From: Micromonospora wenchangensis
GTDB taxonomy: Bacteria > Actinomycetota > Actinomycetes > Mycobacteriales > Micromonosporaceae
Direction of reading: 5' to 3'
Assembly (NCBI RefSeq): GCF_002210435.1
Contig: NZ_MZMV01000052.1
Span: forward strand, 1-49,264
DNA: 49,264 nt
Below the pieces are notes generated by a model, which searched no databases, was not told the origin of the DNA, and saw only the letters and a program-made list of their open reading frames with translations. How positions within the stretch are numbered: position 1 is the first letter of the stretch; every line of letters begins with the position of its first letter. The position numbers and the translations under genes were made by a program. Shown one piece after another: positions 7,610-16,513 of this stretch.

Positions 7610-10600
7610 GGGTGCGGGTCGAGGACCCGCCGCACGTACCGCCCGTCGCGCAGCACCACGACACTCGGGTGTTCCTGCCCGATCCGGTCGGCGAGCCGGT
7701 CCGCCAGCCGCATCCGCCCGATGCTGACCACTCCCCCGCTCGCCGCCTGCCGGGCCGTCTCCATGTTGCCGAGGCTGCGCAGCGTGTCCGGGTGGTCGGC
7801 CCCCATCACCGCGGTCAGCCGGGCCACCACGGCCTGCAACCGGGTGAAGCCCTCCTCTGCCTGCCCGGTGAGGAGGGTGAAGACGGCGACGTTGTTGTCC
7901 GCGCCCATGCTGAACGGATGCTCGGGCCCCAGCACCTCCCGTAGCCTGTCGGCCGCGGCCACGGTGACCGCGTACGCCTCCTCCTGCACCCCGGCGTCCC
8001 ACAGGGCCACCCCCCGGTTGAGTTCACACACCAGCGTGTAGGGGTGCTGTGCCCCGAACACCTGGGTGAGGGTCTGCTGCACCTCCTCCAACTCCGAGCG
8101 GGCCTGCGCCGCCTCGCCCTGGAGCATCAGGTTGGCCGTCCGGCTCAACCGGCACAGCAGGGTGTCCGGGTTGGTCGGCCCGACGGTGGAGCGCAGCCGG
8201 GTGTAGGCGTCGTCGAGCAGTCGGCCCGCCTCGGCGATCCGGCCGGTGCTGCGCAGCGACGTGGCCAGGTTGGCCTGGCTGACCAGCAGCTCGCGGAACT
8301 GGTCGCCGAAGATCCGGCGGTACCCCTCGATCACGTCCTCCAGCAACGCCACCGAGCCCTGGTAGTCGCCGGTCTCCCGCAGGTCGCGGGCGTAGTTGCT
8401 GGCCGAGAGCAGGGTCCGCGGGTGGTCGGTGCCGAGCACGACCCGCAGCCGGCGGTAGGTGGTCTGGTCGGTGTCGAGCGCCCGGGGGAAGTCCCCGGAG
8501 AGCCGGTAGGAGGCGGCGAGGTTGTTGGCCGCGTTCAGGGTCCGCCGGTGGTCCTCCCCGAACACCTCCACGGACGCACCGTGGGTCCGCAGGTCCCGCT
8601 CCAGCGCCTCCCGGTAGCGGCCGAGGGCCCGCAGGTCCGCCGCGTACCCGCCGGCGGTCATCAGGGTGTACGGGTGACTCTCGCCGATCAGGTCCTCCTG
8701 CTGGCGCAGGGTCTCCTCGTCGAGGGTCCGGGCCTGGTCGAACCGGCCGAGGCTGCGCAACAGGTTGGCCCGGTTGAAGCGCAGGTTGAGCAGTTGCACG
8801 CGCAGCGACCGGTGGGCGCCGGTGTCCGGGGACAGCCCCTCCAGCATCGTCGTCCAGGTCTTGTCCGCCTCCTGGGCGTACTGCGCGCCCTGCTCGAAAC
8901 CGCCGTTGAGGAAGATGTACCGGACCCGGTCGATGACCAACTGCCGGACCGTGTCGTCGTGGCAGGACACCGCCTCGGAACCGTCCAGGTGCGGCCACAG
9001 GTGCCGGTAGCCGGACTGGAAGGCCGGGTCGTCCACCTCGCCGGAGGGGCGGGAACCGGCGAGGATGCGGTGCACGTCGTGCTTGACCTCGGCCAGCTCC
9101 TGCTCGGACATCCGGGACCGCAACGCCGCCTGGAGCAGCCGGTGGATCTGCACCCGCTGGGCGTGCAGGTCCACCTTGATCAGGGCGAGCCGGTTGATCC
9201 GCTGGACCAGGGCGGCGGCGATGTCCCGCTCGGAGACCCGGTCGGCGACCTGAGCGGCGACCAGCGGGTCGTGCGGGGCGATGACCTTCGCCACCTGGTC
9301 GCCGTAGAGCAGGTCGAGGGCGATGTCGGGGGCGAGCACCGAACCGAGCTGGAGCAGCCGGTAGGCGCCCGGGGACTGCTGCCGCAGGCCGGCCAGCGAG
9401 CGGCCCCACACGTCGCTGTCCGGGCCGGTGCGGGCCAGCCCGGCCAGGTAGGTGGCGACCGAGTCGGGGCTCTCCGCCAGCCACGCGCCGGCCAGCGCCA
9501 CCAGGATCGGCACGTCCTCCACCGCCTCGGCGACCTGCTGCGCCTCGGCCACGGTCATGCCCCGGCGGCTGGTGCGGCCGATCAGGTGGCTGACGCTCTC
9601 ACCACGCTGGAAGGCGTCCACGTCGACCGCGCGGGCCAGGTCACCCCAGTCCGGGTTGCGGGTGGTCACCAGCACGTGCCCCTCGCCCTGGGGGAGGTAG
9701 TCCCGGACGTGCTCGTACTGGTCGACGTTGTCGAAGACGATCAGCCAGCGCAGGGGCGGCCCGTCGACGCCCCGGCCGCCGCCGTGGCTGAGCCAGTCCC
9801 GGACCGCCCGGGTGTTGTCCGGCACGCTCTGCAGGTCGGGCAGGCTGAGCCGGCGACCCAGGTCGGCGAAGCGGACGTCGATGAACTGCACCGGGTCGGC
9901 GTCCACCCACCAGACCACGTCGTACGCGCCATGGAAGCGGTAGGCGTACTCGGTGGCGAGCTGGGTCTTGCCGATGCCGGCCCCGCCGCGCAGCGCCACC
10001 GGGACCCGTTCCCGCGCCGCCGCCTTCAGCTCCTCGCGCAGGGCCAGCAGCAGCCGGTCCCGGCCGGTGAACCGCACGTTGCGCGCCGGGGCGTAGAAGA
10101 CCAGCGGCTCGACGCCCGGGTAGCGGGTCGCCGGCACCGGCCGGTCCCGCCCGTCGGTGGACCGGCCGACCAGCTCCCACACCTGCTCGGCGGCGGCCGC
10201 GGCGCCCCGCTCGTAGACGGTCGCCCAACTGCCCGGCGGGGTGTCCACCGACGGGGTGGTGTCGTCCAGGTGCAGCGCGAGCAGCGGGGCACCGGCGGCG
10301 CCGCCGAGGGCCCGGCGGGCGGCGAGGTAGTCGCGGGAGACCAGGTGCAGCTCGCGGGAGGCCGCGCCGACCGGCACCGTCGCCGGGACACCCAGCGGGA
10401 CGGCCAGCACCCGCAGGTCGACGGCGTGCAGCGCGGACTGCACCCACTCCGCCCACGCCTGGTCCTCCGGCACGTACCGCAGCACGATCAGCTCGTCGAC
10501 GATCACCGGCTTGCGTTCGAAGCGTTGGAAGGTCTGCCGGCGCAGCCCCTCGTCCATCCGGGGCAGCCCGGCGACCGTGCCGTTGGTGATGTGCCGGGTC

Positions 10601-11502
10601 AGCGCCTCGTACGCCGACAGCAGCCCCCGGCTGCCCGGCACGTCGCCGAACGTCGCCAGGGTCTCCTCGTAGGCGTAGTAGGCCCGGTAGGGCACCTCGA
10701 CGGAGAGCCAGTAGTCCTGCCGTTCCAGCTCGGTCATGCCGCTGGGCAGCCCGGCGAAGCGTTGCATGGCCAACGCCCGGCCGGCGTCGGTCTTGGTCTT
10801 CTCCCCCTCGTCGACCCGCATCGGCACCGGCAGCACCCGGCGGGCGCGGCGGCCCTCGTAGCCGCGGACCCGGGTGGCGACCGAGGCGGCGCCGTCGATG
10901 CCCTGGTCGCTGAGGGTGAAGCAGTCGACCAGCACGTCGGGCAGGTGGATGGTGCAGATCTCGGCGACGTCGCTGATGCCGGTGCGGCTGTCGATCAGGG
11001 TGTAGTCGTAGTGCCGCTTCATGTCCGCCCGCAACGCGTCGAAGAACTGCGCGCCGCCGAGCCGGTTGTAGAAGTTGTCCCAGTTCAGCCCGGTGACACT
11101 GGTGGCGTAGTCGGGGTTGTGCCGGCCGGCGAGCAGCAGGTCCAGGGTGCCGCCGCCGGGGAACTCCCAGCTCACCGAGAAGGCGTACTTGTGGACCCGG
11201 GCGTACTGGCGGTGCCAGTCGCCGGGACGGGTGTCGTCGCCGGCCTGCCGGCGGCGGGCGTTCTCCCACTCGTACTCCAGGATCAGGTCCATCACGCCGC
11301 CGGTGGAGGCGACCTGCTCCGGGTCGAGGAACGGCGCGAAGAACCGGTGCAGGCCTGGGGATTCCAGGTCCCAGTCGGCGACGAGCACCCGGTGGCCGTT
11401 CGCGGCGAGGATCCAGGCGGTGTTCGCCAGCGCCATGGTGCGACCGGTGCCACCCTTGTACGAGTAGAAGGTGACGACCTGGCCGTCGCGGGGTGGAGTC
11501 AT
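7603..11502 (-). CDS. fxsT: FxsT: ParA-like + NB-ARC + TPR protein of the FxSxx-COOH system
   Basis: This 1299-residue cytoplasmic protein joins three modules. Residues 1 to about 270 are a ParA/MinD-like ATPase with the deviant Walker A SYKGGTGRT and VLVADWDLESPG. A middle region (about 300-450) is followed by an NB-ARC/STAND NTPase with GGAGIGKTQLA (near 504) and RWLIVFDNVD (near 586). From about 880 to 1270 lie kinesin-light-chain-type TPR repeats recognisable by recurring HPxTL and ALG(R)YxEAL patterns. It matches the tetratricopeptide protein known to accompany FxSxx-COOH RiPP loci; its function is not established. The ATG overlaps the fxsC stop as ATGA, so the two are translationally coupled. 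It is the last gene of the operon. Confidence 0.88.
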   Translation of the reverse strand: MTPPRDGQVVTFYSYKGGTGRTMALANTAWILAANGHRVLVADWDLESPGLHRFFAPFLDPEQVASTGGVMDLILEYEWENARRRQAGDDTRPGDWHRQYARVHKYAFSVSWEFPGGGTLDLLLAGRHNPDYATSVTGLNWDNFYNRLGGAQFFDALRADMKRHYDYTLIDSRTGISDVAEICTIHLPDVLVDCFTLSDQGIDGAASVATRVRGYEGRRARRVLPVPMRVDEGEKTKTDAGRALAMQRFAGLPSGMTELERQDYWLSVEVPYRAYYAYEETLATFGDVPGSRGLLSAYEALTRHITNGTVAGLPRMDEGLRRQTFQRFERKPVIVDELIVLRYVPEDQAWAEWVQSALHAVDLRVLAVPLGVPATVPVGAASRELHLVSRDYLAARRALGGAAGAPLLALHLDDTTPSVDTPPGSWATVYERGAAAAAEQVWELVGRSTDGRDRPVPATRYPGVEPLVFYAPARNVRFTGRDRLLLALREELKAAARERVPVALRGGAGIGKTQLATEYAYRFHGAYDVVWWVDADPVQFIDVRFADLGRRLSLPDLQSVPDNTRAVRDWLSHGGGRGVDGPPLRWLIVFDNVDQYEHVRDYLPQGEGHVLVTTRNPDWGDLARAVDVDAFQRGESVSHLIGRTSRRGMTVAEAQQVAEAVEDVPILVALAGAWLAESPDSVATYLAGLARTGPDSDVWGRSLAGLRQQSPGAYRLLQLGSVLAPDIALDLLYGDQVAKVIAPHDPLVAAQVADRVSERDIAAALVQRINRLALIKVDLHAQRVQIHRLLQAALRSRMSEQELAEVKHDVHRILAGSRPSGEVDDPAFQSGYRHLWPHLDGSEAVSCHDDTVRQLVIDRVRYIFLNGGFEQGAQYAQEADKTWTTMLEGLSPDTGAHRSLRVQLLNLRFNRANLLRSLGRFDQARTLDEETLRQQEDLIGESHPYTLMTAGGYAADLRALGRYREALERDLRTHGASVEVFGEDHRRTLNAANNLAASYRLSGDFPRALDTDQTTYRRLRVVLGTDHPRTLLSASNYARDLRETGDYQGSVALLEDVIEGYRRIFGDQFRELLVSQANLATSLRSTGRIAEAGRLLDDAYTRLRSTVGPTNPDTLLCRLSRTANLMLQGEAAQARSELEEVQQTLTQVFGAQHPYTLVCELNRGVALWDAGVQEEAYAVTVAAADRLREVLGPEHPFSMGADNNVAVFTLLTGQAEEGFTRLQAVVARLTAVMGADHPDTLRSLGNMETARQAASGGVVSIGRMRLADRLADRIGQEHPSVVVLRDGRYVRRVLDPHPY

Positions 11503-12662
11503 CGTTCTGCCTTCCCTCGCCGTACGTCGAACGGTCCGACCGGCCCCAGGCTCGGCTTCGGATCGTGCGGGCCCTCCGGCGGATCGACCGGCCCGTGCCG
11601 GAGGAACTGTTTGCGCGCCTCGGTGACCAGCAGCGGCGCGCAGCGCTCGAACTCGTCGATGGTGCGCACCGGCAGCACCCGGGGGAACCGGGCGTCCTGC
11701 AAGGTACCGGCGATCTCCTCGGGTGTCGGCTCGCCACGCGCATGGTCGGCGGCGATGACGAGCGGGACCACCCACTGCGGCAGCCCGTCGAGCGCGGCGC
11801 GGGCGGCGTCGACCCCGACCCCGGCGTCCACCAGCACCACCGCCGGGCTGTGCGGGGCCTGGTCGCGGGCCTCGGCCAGCCCGACCACCCGGGTGGGCAG
11901 GCCGAGCCGCTCGGCGGTCGCGGCCACGTAGTCGGCGACCGCCAACTGGTGCTGGTCGCCGTAGGGCCGCCAGCGGGCCCGGTCGGCGGCGAGGGTGGTG
12001 ACCACCAGCGCGGCGCCCGGACCGTCGGGGACCGGCCGGCTGGTCAGCGTCGCCGCCCGGGACCGGGCGAGCGGTTGCTGCTCGGCCACCGTGACGATCC
12101 GGTCGGCCAGCGCGTCGCGCAGCCGCCGGTACTGCCGGCCGTAGGCGCTGAGCTTGCACAGCGCGCGCAGCCCGTTCTCGGCGTAGTCGGCGCGGTCGTC
12201 GGGGTCGTCGGTCAACGCCAGCGCCTGGACGATCTCGGGACGGTCCTCCCAGGACGGCAGCGGCATCCACAGCACCGGCAGCACGTGCCGGTCGGCGTGC
12301 CCGGCCGGCAGCCGGGCCAGCCGGCTGCGGAAGGAGTCCCGTTCGCCCAGCGCCCAGGCGTTGCGGAAGTAGTTCGGGGAGTAGAGCGGCACGAACACGT
12401 GCGCGAGGCTCAACGCGTCGGTGAGGGTACGGCGCAGGTCGGCGCCGGCGACGACCTGACCGTCGAAGAAGCCCGCCTCGATCTCGACGGTGCGCCGGGG
12501 ATGGTCCCGGACCGCCGTGGCGAGGTCCTGGAAGAACTTGCCGACCCAGTAGTCGGTGTCCGGCCGGGCCGCGTCGGACAGCGGGACGGAGTGGGCGTAG
12601 CTGAGGAAGAAGTAGGTCTCCTGCCCGGCGACCCCGACCGGGGAGGTGTCAGACCAGGTCAT
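11499..12662 (-). CDS. fxsC: TIR-like protein FxsC
   Basis: The 387-residue protein starts with a TIR-like domain (about 15-180): the first strand and box 1 are YFFLSYAHS, and helix 3 carries SPNYFRNAWALGERDSF, with a Glu at the position of the catalytic Glu of NADase-type TIR domains. The C-terminal half (about 200-370) is an alpha/beta domain characteristic of FxsC family members in FxSxx-COOH loci. Its role there is unknown. Its ATG lies within the end of the upstream TIR-like gene (14-bp overlap) and its stop overlaps the fxsT start, so it is tightly coupled on both sides. Confidence 0.85.
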   Translation of the reverse strand: MTWSDTSPVGVAGQETYFFLSYAHSVPLSDAARPDTDYWVGKFFQDLATAVRDHPRRTVEIEAGFFDGQVVAGADLRRTLTDALSLAHVFVPLYSPNYFRNAWALGERDSFRSRLARLPAGHADRHVLPVLWMPLPSWEDRPEIVQALALTDDPDDRADYAENGLRALCKLSAYGRQYRRLRDALADRIVTVAEQQPLARSRAATLTSRPVPDGPGAALVVTTLAADRARWRPYGDQHQLAVADYVAATAERLGLPTRVVGLAEARDQAPHSPAVVLVDAGVGVDAARAALDGLPQWVVPLVIAADHARGEPTPEEIAGTLQDARFPRVLPVRTIDEFERCAPLLVTEARKQFLRHGPVDPPEGPHDPKPSLGPVGPFDVRRGKAER

Positions 12663-13329
12663 GCCCGTCCTCCTCGAACCGGTCGCGCAGCTGCCGCAGG
12701 TCGGTCGGGACCGCCGGCTCGACCCAGTGCGTGCGGTACGCGCGGGCGATCCGCTGGGCCAGCCGCCAGACCACCGCGTCGTAGGCGTCCTTGCCGTTGC
12801 TGCCGAGGCTGAGCAGGCCGTAGATGCCCTCCTCGTGGTACTGCGGGGCGATGTCCGAGGGTAACCGGGTGGGGGTGAACATCTGCCGCCGCGACACGAC
12901 CTCGGGCACCCGTCGCCGGTCCACCACCGACCAGTTGACCGGGATCACCGGCGTCTCCCCCATCGACGGTTCGGCGTCCGGGCGGGGTACGGCCCGCCGC
13001 CTGGTGAACGCGTCCCACTCCCGGGCGCACCACTGGCTGCGCAGGTACTGCGGGGAGACGAGCGGGATGAAGACCTGGCAGTGGCCGGCGGCGAAGGCGA
13101 GATCGTCGGTCCACAGCTGCCCTCCGTCGAGCATCCGGTCCATGAAGCCGGCCGTCCGCCCCGGGCCGAGGCCGAGCAGTTCGACGACGTGGTCGGAGAG
13201 GTCGACGAAGAGCTGGAAGACCTTCTGGTTGGTGTCCCGTGGGGGCGCCGCCACCCGGGTGCGGGTGCGGGCGTAGCTGAGAAAGAACACGGGGGCGCTC
13301 TCGTCCTCCCAGAACTGTTCCTCCGCCAC
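12649..13329 (-). CDS. Short TIR-like domain protein of the Fxs locus
   Basis: This 226-residue protein consists of a single TIR-like domain: strand A/box 1 is VFFLSYART, box 2-like sequence follows, and SPQYLRSQWCAREWDAF carries the WCxxE signature with the putative catalytic Glu. It resembles the N-terminal half of FxsC, suggesting tandem duplication or a two-subunit arrangement. The GTG start has GGGAG about 8 nt upstream. It lies 74 nt after the acetyltransferase gene and overlaps fxsC. The scaffold would permit NAD binding or cleavage, but activity is inferred only from the retained Glu. Confidence 0.82.
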   Translation of the reverse strand: MAEEQFWEDESAPVFFLSYARTRTRVAAPPRDTNQKVFQLFVDLSDHVVELLGLGPGRTAGFMDRMLDGGQLWTDDLAFAAGHCQVFIPLVSPQYLRSQWCAREWDAFTRRRAVPRPDAEPSMGETPVIPVNWSVVDRRRVPEVVSRRQMFTPTRLPSDIAPQYHEEGIYGLLSLGSNGKDAYDAVVWRLAQRIARAYRTHWVEPAVPTDLRQLRDRFEEDGHDLV

Positions 13330-13403
13330 CTACCGCTCCCGCCCGGCGTCGCCGCTCCCGGCCGCCCACAGTATCGACAGGGGCCAACCCCGCGCTGTCC
13401 CGT

Positions 13404-14192
13404 TCACGCCAGTCGGTGCGCATCCATCCACCCGAGGGCGAGGTCGACGGCGCGGCGCAGCCGCACGCAGTGGCTGTCGGCGGCACCCACCGGCCCGGAG
13501 CGGACCGCCCCGTCGGCCACCAGGGCCGCCCCGATCCGCGGGAAGTCGCCGTCGTGAAGGTGCGGGGCGCGGAAGTCCCGACGGACCCGGCGGCCCCGCG
13601 GGTCGCGCAGGTAGCAGCGGTACGCCCGGTGCGGGCCAGGCCGGGCGCACCGGTACTCGGCGAGGTGGAACGCGGTGCACACCGACCAGTCGACGCCGAG
13701 CAGCAGGACCAGGGCGTCGGCGGCGTACAGCGCGCCCAGGGGGGACCGGTCGCCGAGGTGGCAGTCCAGGTCGTGCCGGGCGGTCAGGGTGGCGGCGGCC
13801 GGGCCGAGGGCGGCGAAGGAGGTCTGCGGGTGGGCGCTGCGCCGGGCGTCGGCCTGCCGGCGGACGTGTTCGGCGAACGCCCCCATCCCCTGCGCCGGGC
13901 TGTGCGCCGGATCGAACGGCGCGATGGCCGCCTCGACGGCGGCGGCCTGGGCCGGGGTCATCCCCGCCGTGGCGGCGCGGAACGCCGGTAAGGTCACCGA
14001 GTTGCCGGCGGTCTGCGTCGGCACGACCACCGTGCCGTCGTCGCCGAGGGTGTCGCGCAGCGCGGCGAGGAGGGTGGCCGGCCCCGCCGGGTCGGGCCGG
14101 ACCCGGGACAGCGCGCAGTGCACCAGCACGGTCGCGCCGGTGGGCAGGCCGAGCGCCCGCAGGTCGGCGGCGAGGGTGGACCTGTCGTTCAC
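13404..14192 (-). CDS. AAC(3)-type N-acetyltransferase in the Fxs locus
   Basis: This 262-residue protein belongs to the aminoglycoside 3-N-acetyltransferase fold (antibiotic_NAT). It has the N-terminal VLVHCALSRV segment, VVVPTQTAGNSVTLPAF, FDPAHSPAQGMGAFAE, and the active-site block LLGVDWSVCTAFHLAEY (near 170) with its conserved His and Glu. Family members use acetyl-CoA to acetylate an amine. Its place between fxsB and the TIR genes, with a GTGA overlap onto fxsB, suggests action on the Fxs peptide or a linked product rather than on an aminoglycoside; this is inference. An aminoglycoside-resistance role is the alternative. Confidence 0.82.
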   Translation of the reverse strand: MNDRSTLAADLRALGLPTGATVLVHCALSRVRPDPAGPATLLAALRDTLGDDGTVVVPTQTAGNSVTLPAFRAATAGMTPAQAAAVEAAIAPFDPAHSPAQGMGAFAEHVRRQADARRSAHPQTSFAALGPAAATLTARHDLDCHLGDRSPLGALYAADALVLLLGVDWSVCTAFHLAEYRCARPGPHRAYRCYLRDPRGRRVRRDFRAPHLHDGDFPRIGAALVADGAVRSGPVGAADSHCVRLRRAVDLALGWMDAHRLA

Positions 14193-16513
14193 CGCCACCC
14201 GTCCAGGGTGGCACGCATCCGGCGGACGAACCGCTCGCCGTCGGCGGTGAGGCTGCCGAGGTCGAGCAGCGCGTCGACCGTGGCGTCGGTCCACTCCCGG
14301 TAGCGCCGGTGGTGCGCCGCCGCCTCGGCCCCCGGGCGGTGCCGCCACACGTCGGCGACGGCGAGGTGGGCGTAGACGCCGTGCAGCGCGCCCTCCACCG
14401 GGCGCGGGTCGTCGCGCCAGGGCACCCGCAACCGCCGGGCGTCGGCGGGGTCGAACAGCTCGCAGACGTCGAGCACCGCGTCCAGTTTGAGGTGTTGCAC
14501 CTCGTGCACGAGCAGCACCGCCAGCGCGGCGTCGTCGGCGACGGGGGTGACGGCGACCGCGCCGAACGCGGACCGGGCGGCGGCGCTGCGGGAGCGGCCC
14601 GACGGGTCAGGTCGCAGCGGCACCACGGCGCGCAGCAGGGCGCGTACCCCGGCGGCGTATCCGGCGGCCTCGGTGTCGAGGCGGTCGACCGCCCGCCGGA
14701 CCTGCCGCGTCCAACGGTCGGCGACCGCCGGGGTGAGCCGGGCCGCCACCGGCAGGTCGAAGCAGTCGCGGTACGGGTCGGTGTCCTCCAGCAGGACGGT
14801 CCCGTCGCCGGTGTGGGCCGCCCGGGTGGGCCACCACCGGTCCGGGTGGGGTCCGCCGGCCGGCCGGACCAGGACCCGACGCCGGCCGGCCCGCAGCGCG
14901 ACGCCGCCGGCGGAGATCGTGACGGGCACCGTGGCGGCGTCGGTGTCCACCATGATCGCGCCGAGGGTCGGCAGGTGCACCGCGCCGGCCCGCACCGGCA
15001 GCACGAGGTCGGCGTCGACGCCGGCCCGGACCGCCGCGGCGGCGGCGACGGCGGCGAGGTGGGGCAGGTCGCCGGTCGCCCCGGCCCGGCACCGCTGCGC
15101 CCACCGCCTGACGAACGGGTGGGTGAGCACGTGGTCGACGGCGTCGGGCGCGGACACGTCCAGCGCCACCAGCAGGTGCCAGCCGGCCGCCGCGACCGGG
15201 TCGGCGGTGGCGGCGGGGCTGAGCGCGACCGTCAGCGCGCGGGCGATGCCGTGGTGGACGGCGGCGAGCTGACCCACCGAAGCCGGGCCGCCCCGGCCGG
15301 AGCCGAGGTCGGCCAGGACGGTGGGGGGCAACGTGTCGGCCGGCCGCTGCTGCGGCGACCCGGCGGGGACGGCGGTGGCCCGGATCAACGCGGCCAGGTC
15401 CGCGCAGTAGGCCGACGGGTTGTCGAAGCCGGTGCCCGAGCGGTACCGGTGGGCGAACAGGCCACCGCCGCAGCGGCGTACCAGCGGGCAGGAGCGGCAG
15501 GTGGCGCACAGGCCGGCCAGGCCGGTCTGGCGGACGGCGATGCCCGGATGGGCCGCCGCCTCGTCGACGGCGTGCCGGAACACGTCCAGGCCGGTGGCGG
15601 CGGCGCCGTGGAAGGCGGACTTGAGCGAGTCGACCTGCTCGAAGCTGCCGTCGGTCTCCACCACGACCAGGTCCGCCGGGGCGAGCCCGACCGCCTCGGT
15701 GCCGGTGCTGCCGCCGGTGGCCGTGGCCAGCAGGGACTCCAGCAGCCGGATCGGCACCGGCCGCCCGTCGGCCAGCCAGCGCCGGTGGATGGTCAGCAGC
15801 CAGTCCGCGTACGGGGTGGTGGCCCCGTCGGGACGGGCGGGTGGCCGGTCCCAGTTGGCGTGCGGCAGCAGGAAGTCGATCCGGGGCGGTTCCTCGGCGA
15901 GCAGCGCCTGGTAGACCCGCAGCGGGTCGTTGGCCAGGTCGACGGTGCACAGCAGCCCGGCGTAGGAGCTGCGGTACGCCGGGCGGCGCAGCAGGGCCAG
16001 TGCCCGGCGCACCTGGTCGTGGCTGCTCGCGCCGTTGGCGTACCGGCGGTGCCGGTCGTTGGCCGACCGGTCGCCGTCCAGGGAGACGCCCACCTTGACG
16101 TCGTGGGCGACGAGGACGTCGGCGATCTCGGGGGTGAGCAGCACGCCGTTGGTCTGCATCCGCAGGTCGAGCCGGGTCACCGGGTCGATCACCCGATGCA
16201 GGGTGGTGGCGGTGGTGGCGAGCCGGGCCGCGCCGGCGAGCAGGGGTTCCCCGCCGTGCAGGACCACCCGGACCGCGGTGAGCCGGTGGGTGGCGGCGTG
16301 TTCGGCGATCCGCCGGGCGGTAGCCTCGACCGTGTCGGGCGTCATCAGCCGGGGTTGACGACGCCACGACTGGTCGGGGTGTTCGTAGACGTAGCAGTGG
16401 TCACACGCCAGGTCGCACCGGCTGGTCAGCTTGAGGACGTACTGGCTGAGCGGGGCGACCGGGGCGCGGGGCGCGGTGGCCGGGTCAGACGTGCGAGCCG
16501 AAGGACGCGACAT
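14189..16513 (-). CDS. fxsB: FxsB: cyclophane-forming radical SAM/SPASM maturase with HExxH domain
   Basis: This 774-residue enzyme has a radical SAM domain with CDLACDHCY (Cys 33, 37, 40), which binds the SAM-cleaving 4Fe-4S cluster. A SPASM-type Cys cluster follows (GLCATCRSCPLVRRCGGG, near 335-350), then a long C-terminal region with HEVQH near residue 670, the HExxH domain described as a peptide beta-hydroxylase in this family. FxsB enzymes crosslink the Phe ring to the beta-carbon of Ser in the FxSxx C-terminus of FxsA, giving a three-residue cyclophane. The ATG at 16513 overlaps fxsA by 29 nt; an in-frame GTG at 16552 is the alternative. Neither has a good ribosome binding site, which suggests coupling to fxsA. 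Confidence 0.9.
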   Translation of the reverse strand: MSRPSARTSDPATAPRAPVAPLSQYVLKLTSRCDLACDHCYVYEHPDQSWRRQPRLMTPDTVEATARRIAEHAATHRLTAVRVVLHGGEPLLAGAARLATTATTLHRVIDPVTRLDLRMQTNGVLLTPEIADVLVAHDVKVGVSLDGDRSANDRHRRYANGASSHDQVRRALALLRRPAYRSSYAGLLCTVDLANDPLRVYQALLAEEPPRIDFLLPHANWDRPPARPDGATTPYADWLLTIHRRWLADGRPVPIRLLESLLATATGGSTGTEAVGLAPADLVVVETDGSFEQVDSLKSAFHGAAATGLDVFRHAVDEAAAHPGIAVRQTGLAGLCATCRSCPLVRRCGGGLFAHRYRSGTGFDNPSAYCADLAALIRATAVPAGSPQQRPADTLPPTVLADLGSGRGGPASVGQLAAVHHGIARALTVALSPAATADPVAAAGWHLLVALDVSAPDAVDHVLTHPFVRRWAQRCRAGATGDLPHLAAVAAAAAVRAGVDADLVLPVRAGAVHLPTLGAIMVDTDAATVPVTISAGGVALRAGRRRVLVRPAGGPHPDRWWPTRAAHTGDGTVLLEDTDPYRDCFDLPVAARLTPAVADRWTRQVRRAVDRLDTEAAGYAAGVRALLRAVVPLRPDPSGRSRSAAARSAFGAVAVTPVADDAALAVLLVHEVQHLKLDAVLDVCELFDPADARRLRVPWRDDPRPVEGALHGVYAHLAVADVWRHRPGAEAAAHHRRYREWTDATVDALLDLGSLTADGERFVRRMRATLDGWR

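Noticed and set aside
8044..11931. A plus-strand open frame of 1295 codons
   Set aside because: It is the antisense of fxsT, which has clear domains, codon bias and coupling to fxsC. The plus frame is a composition artefact.
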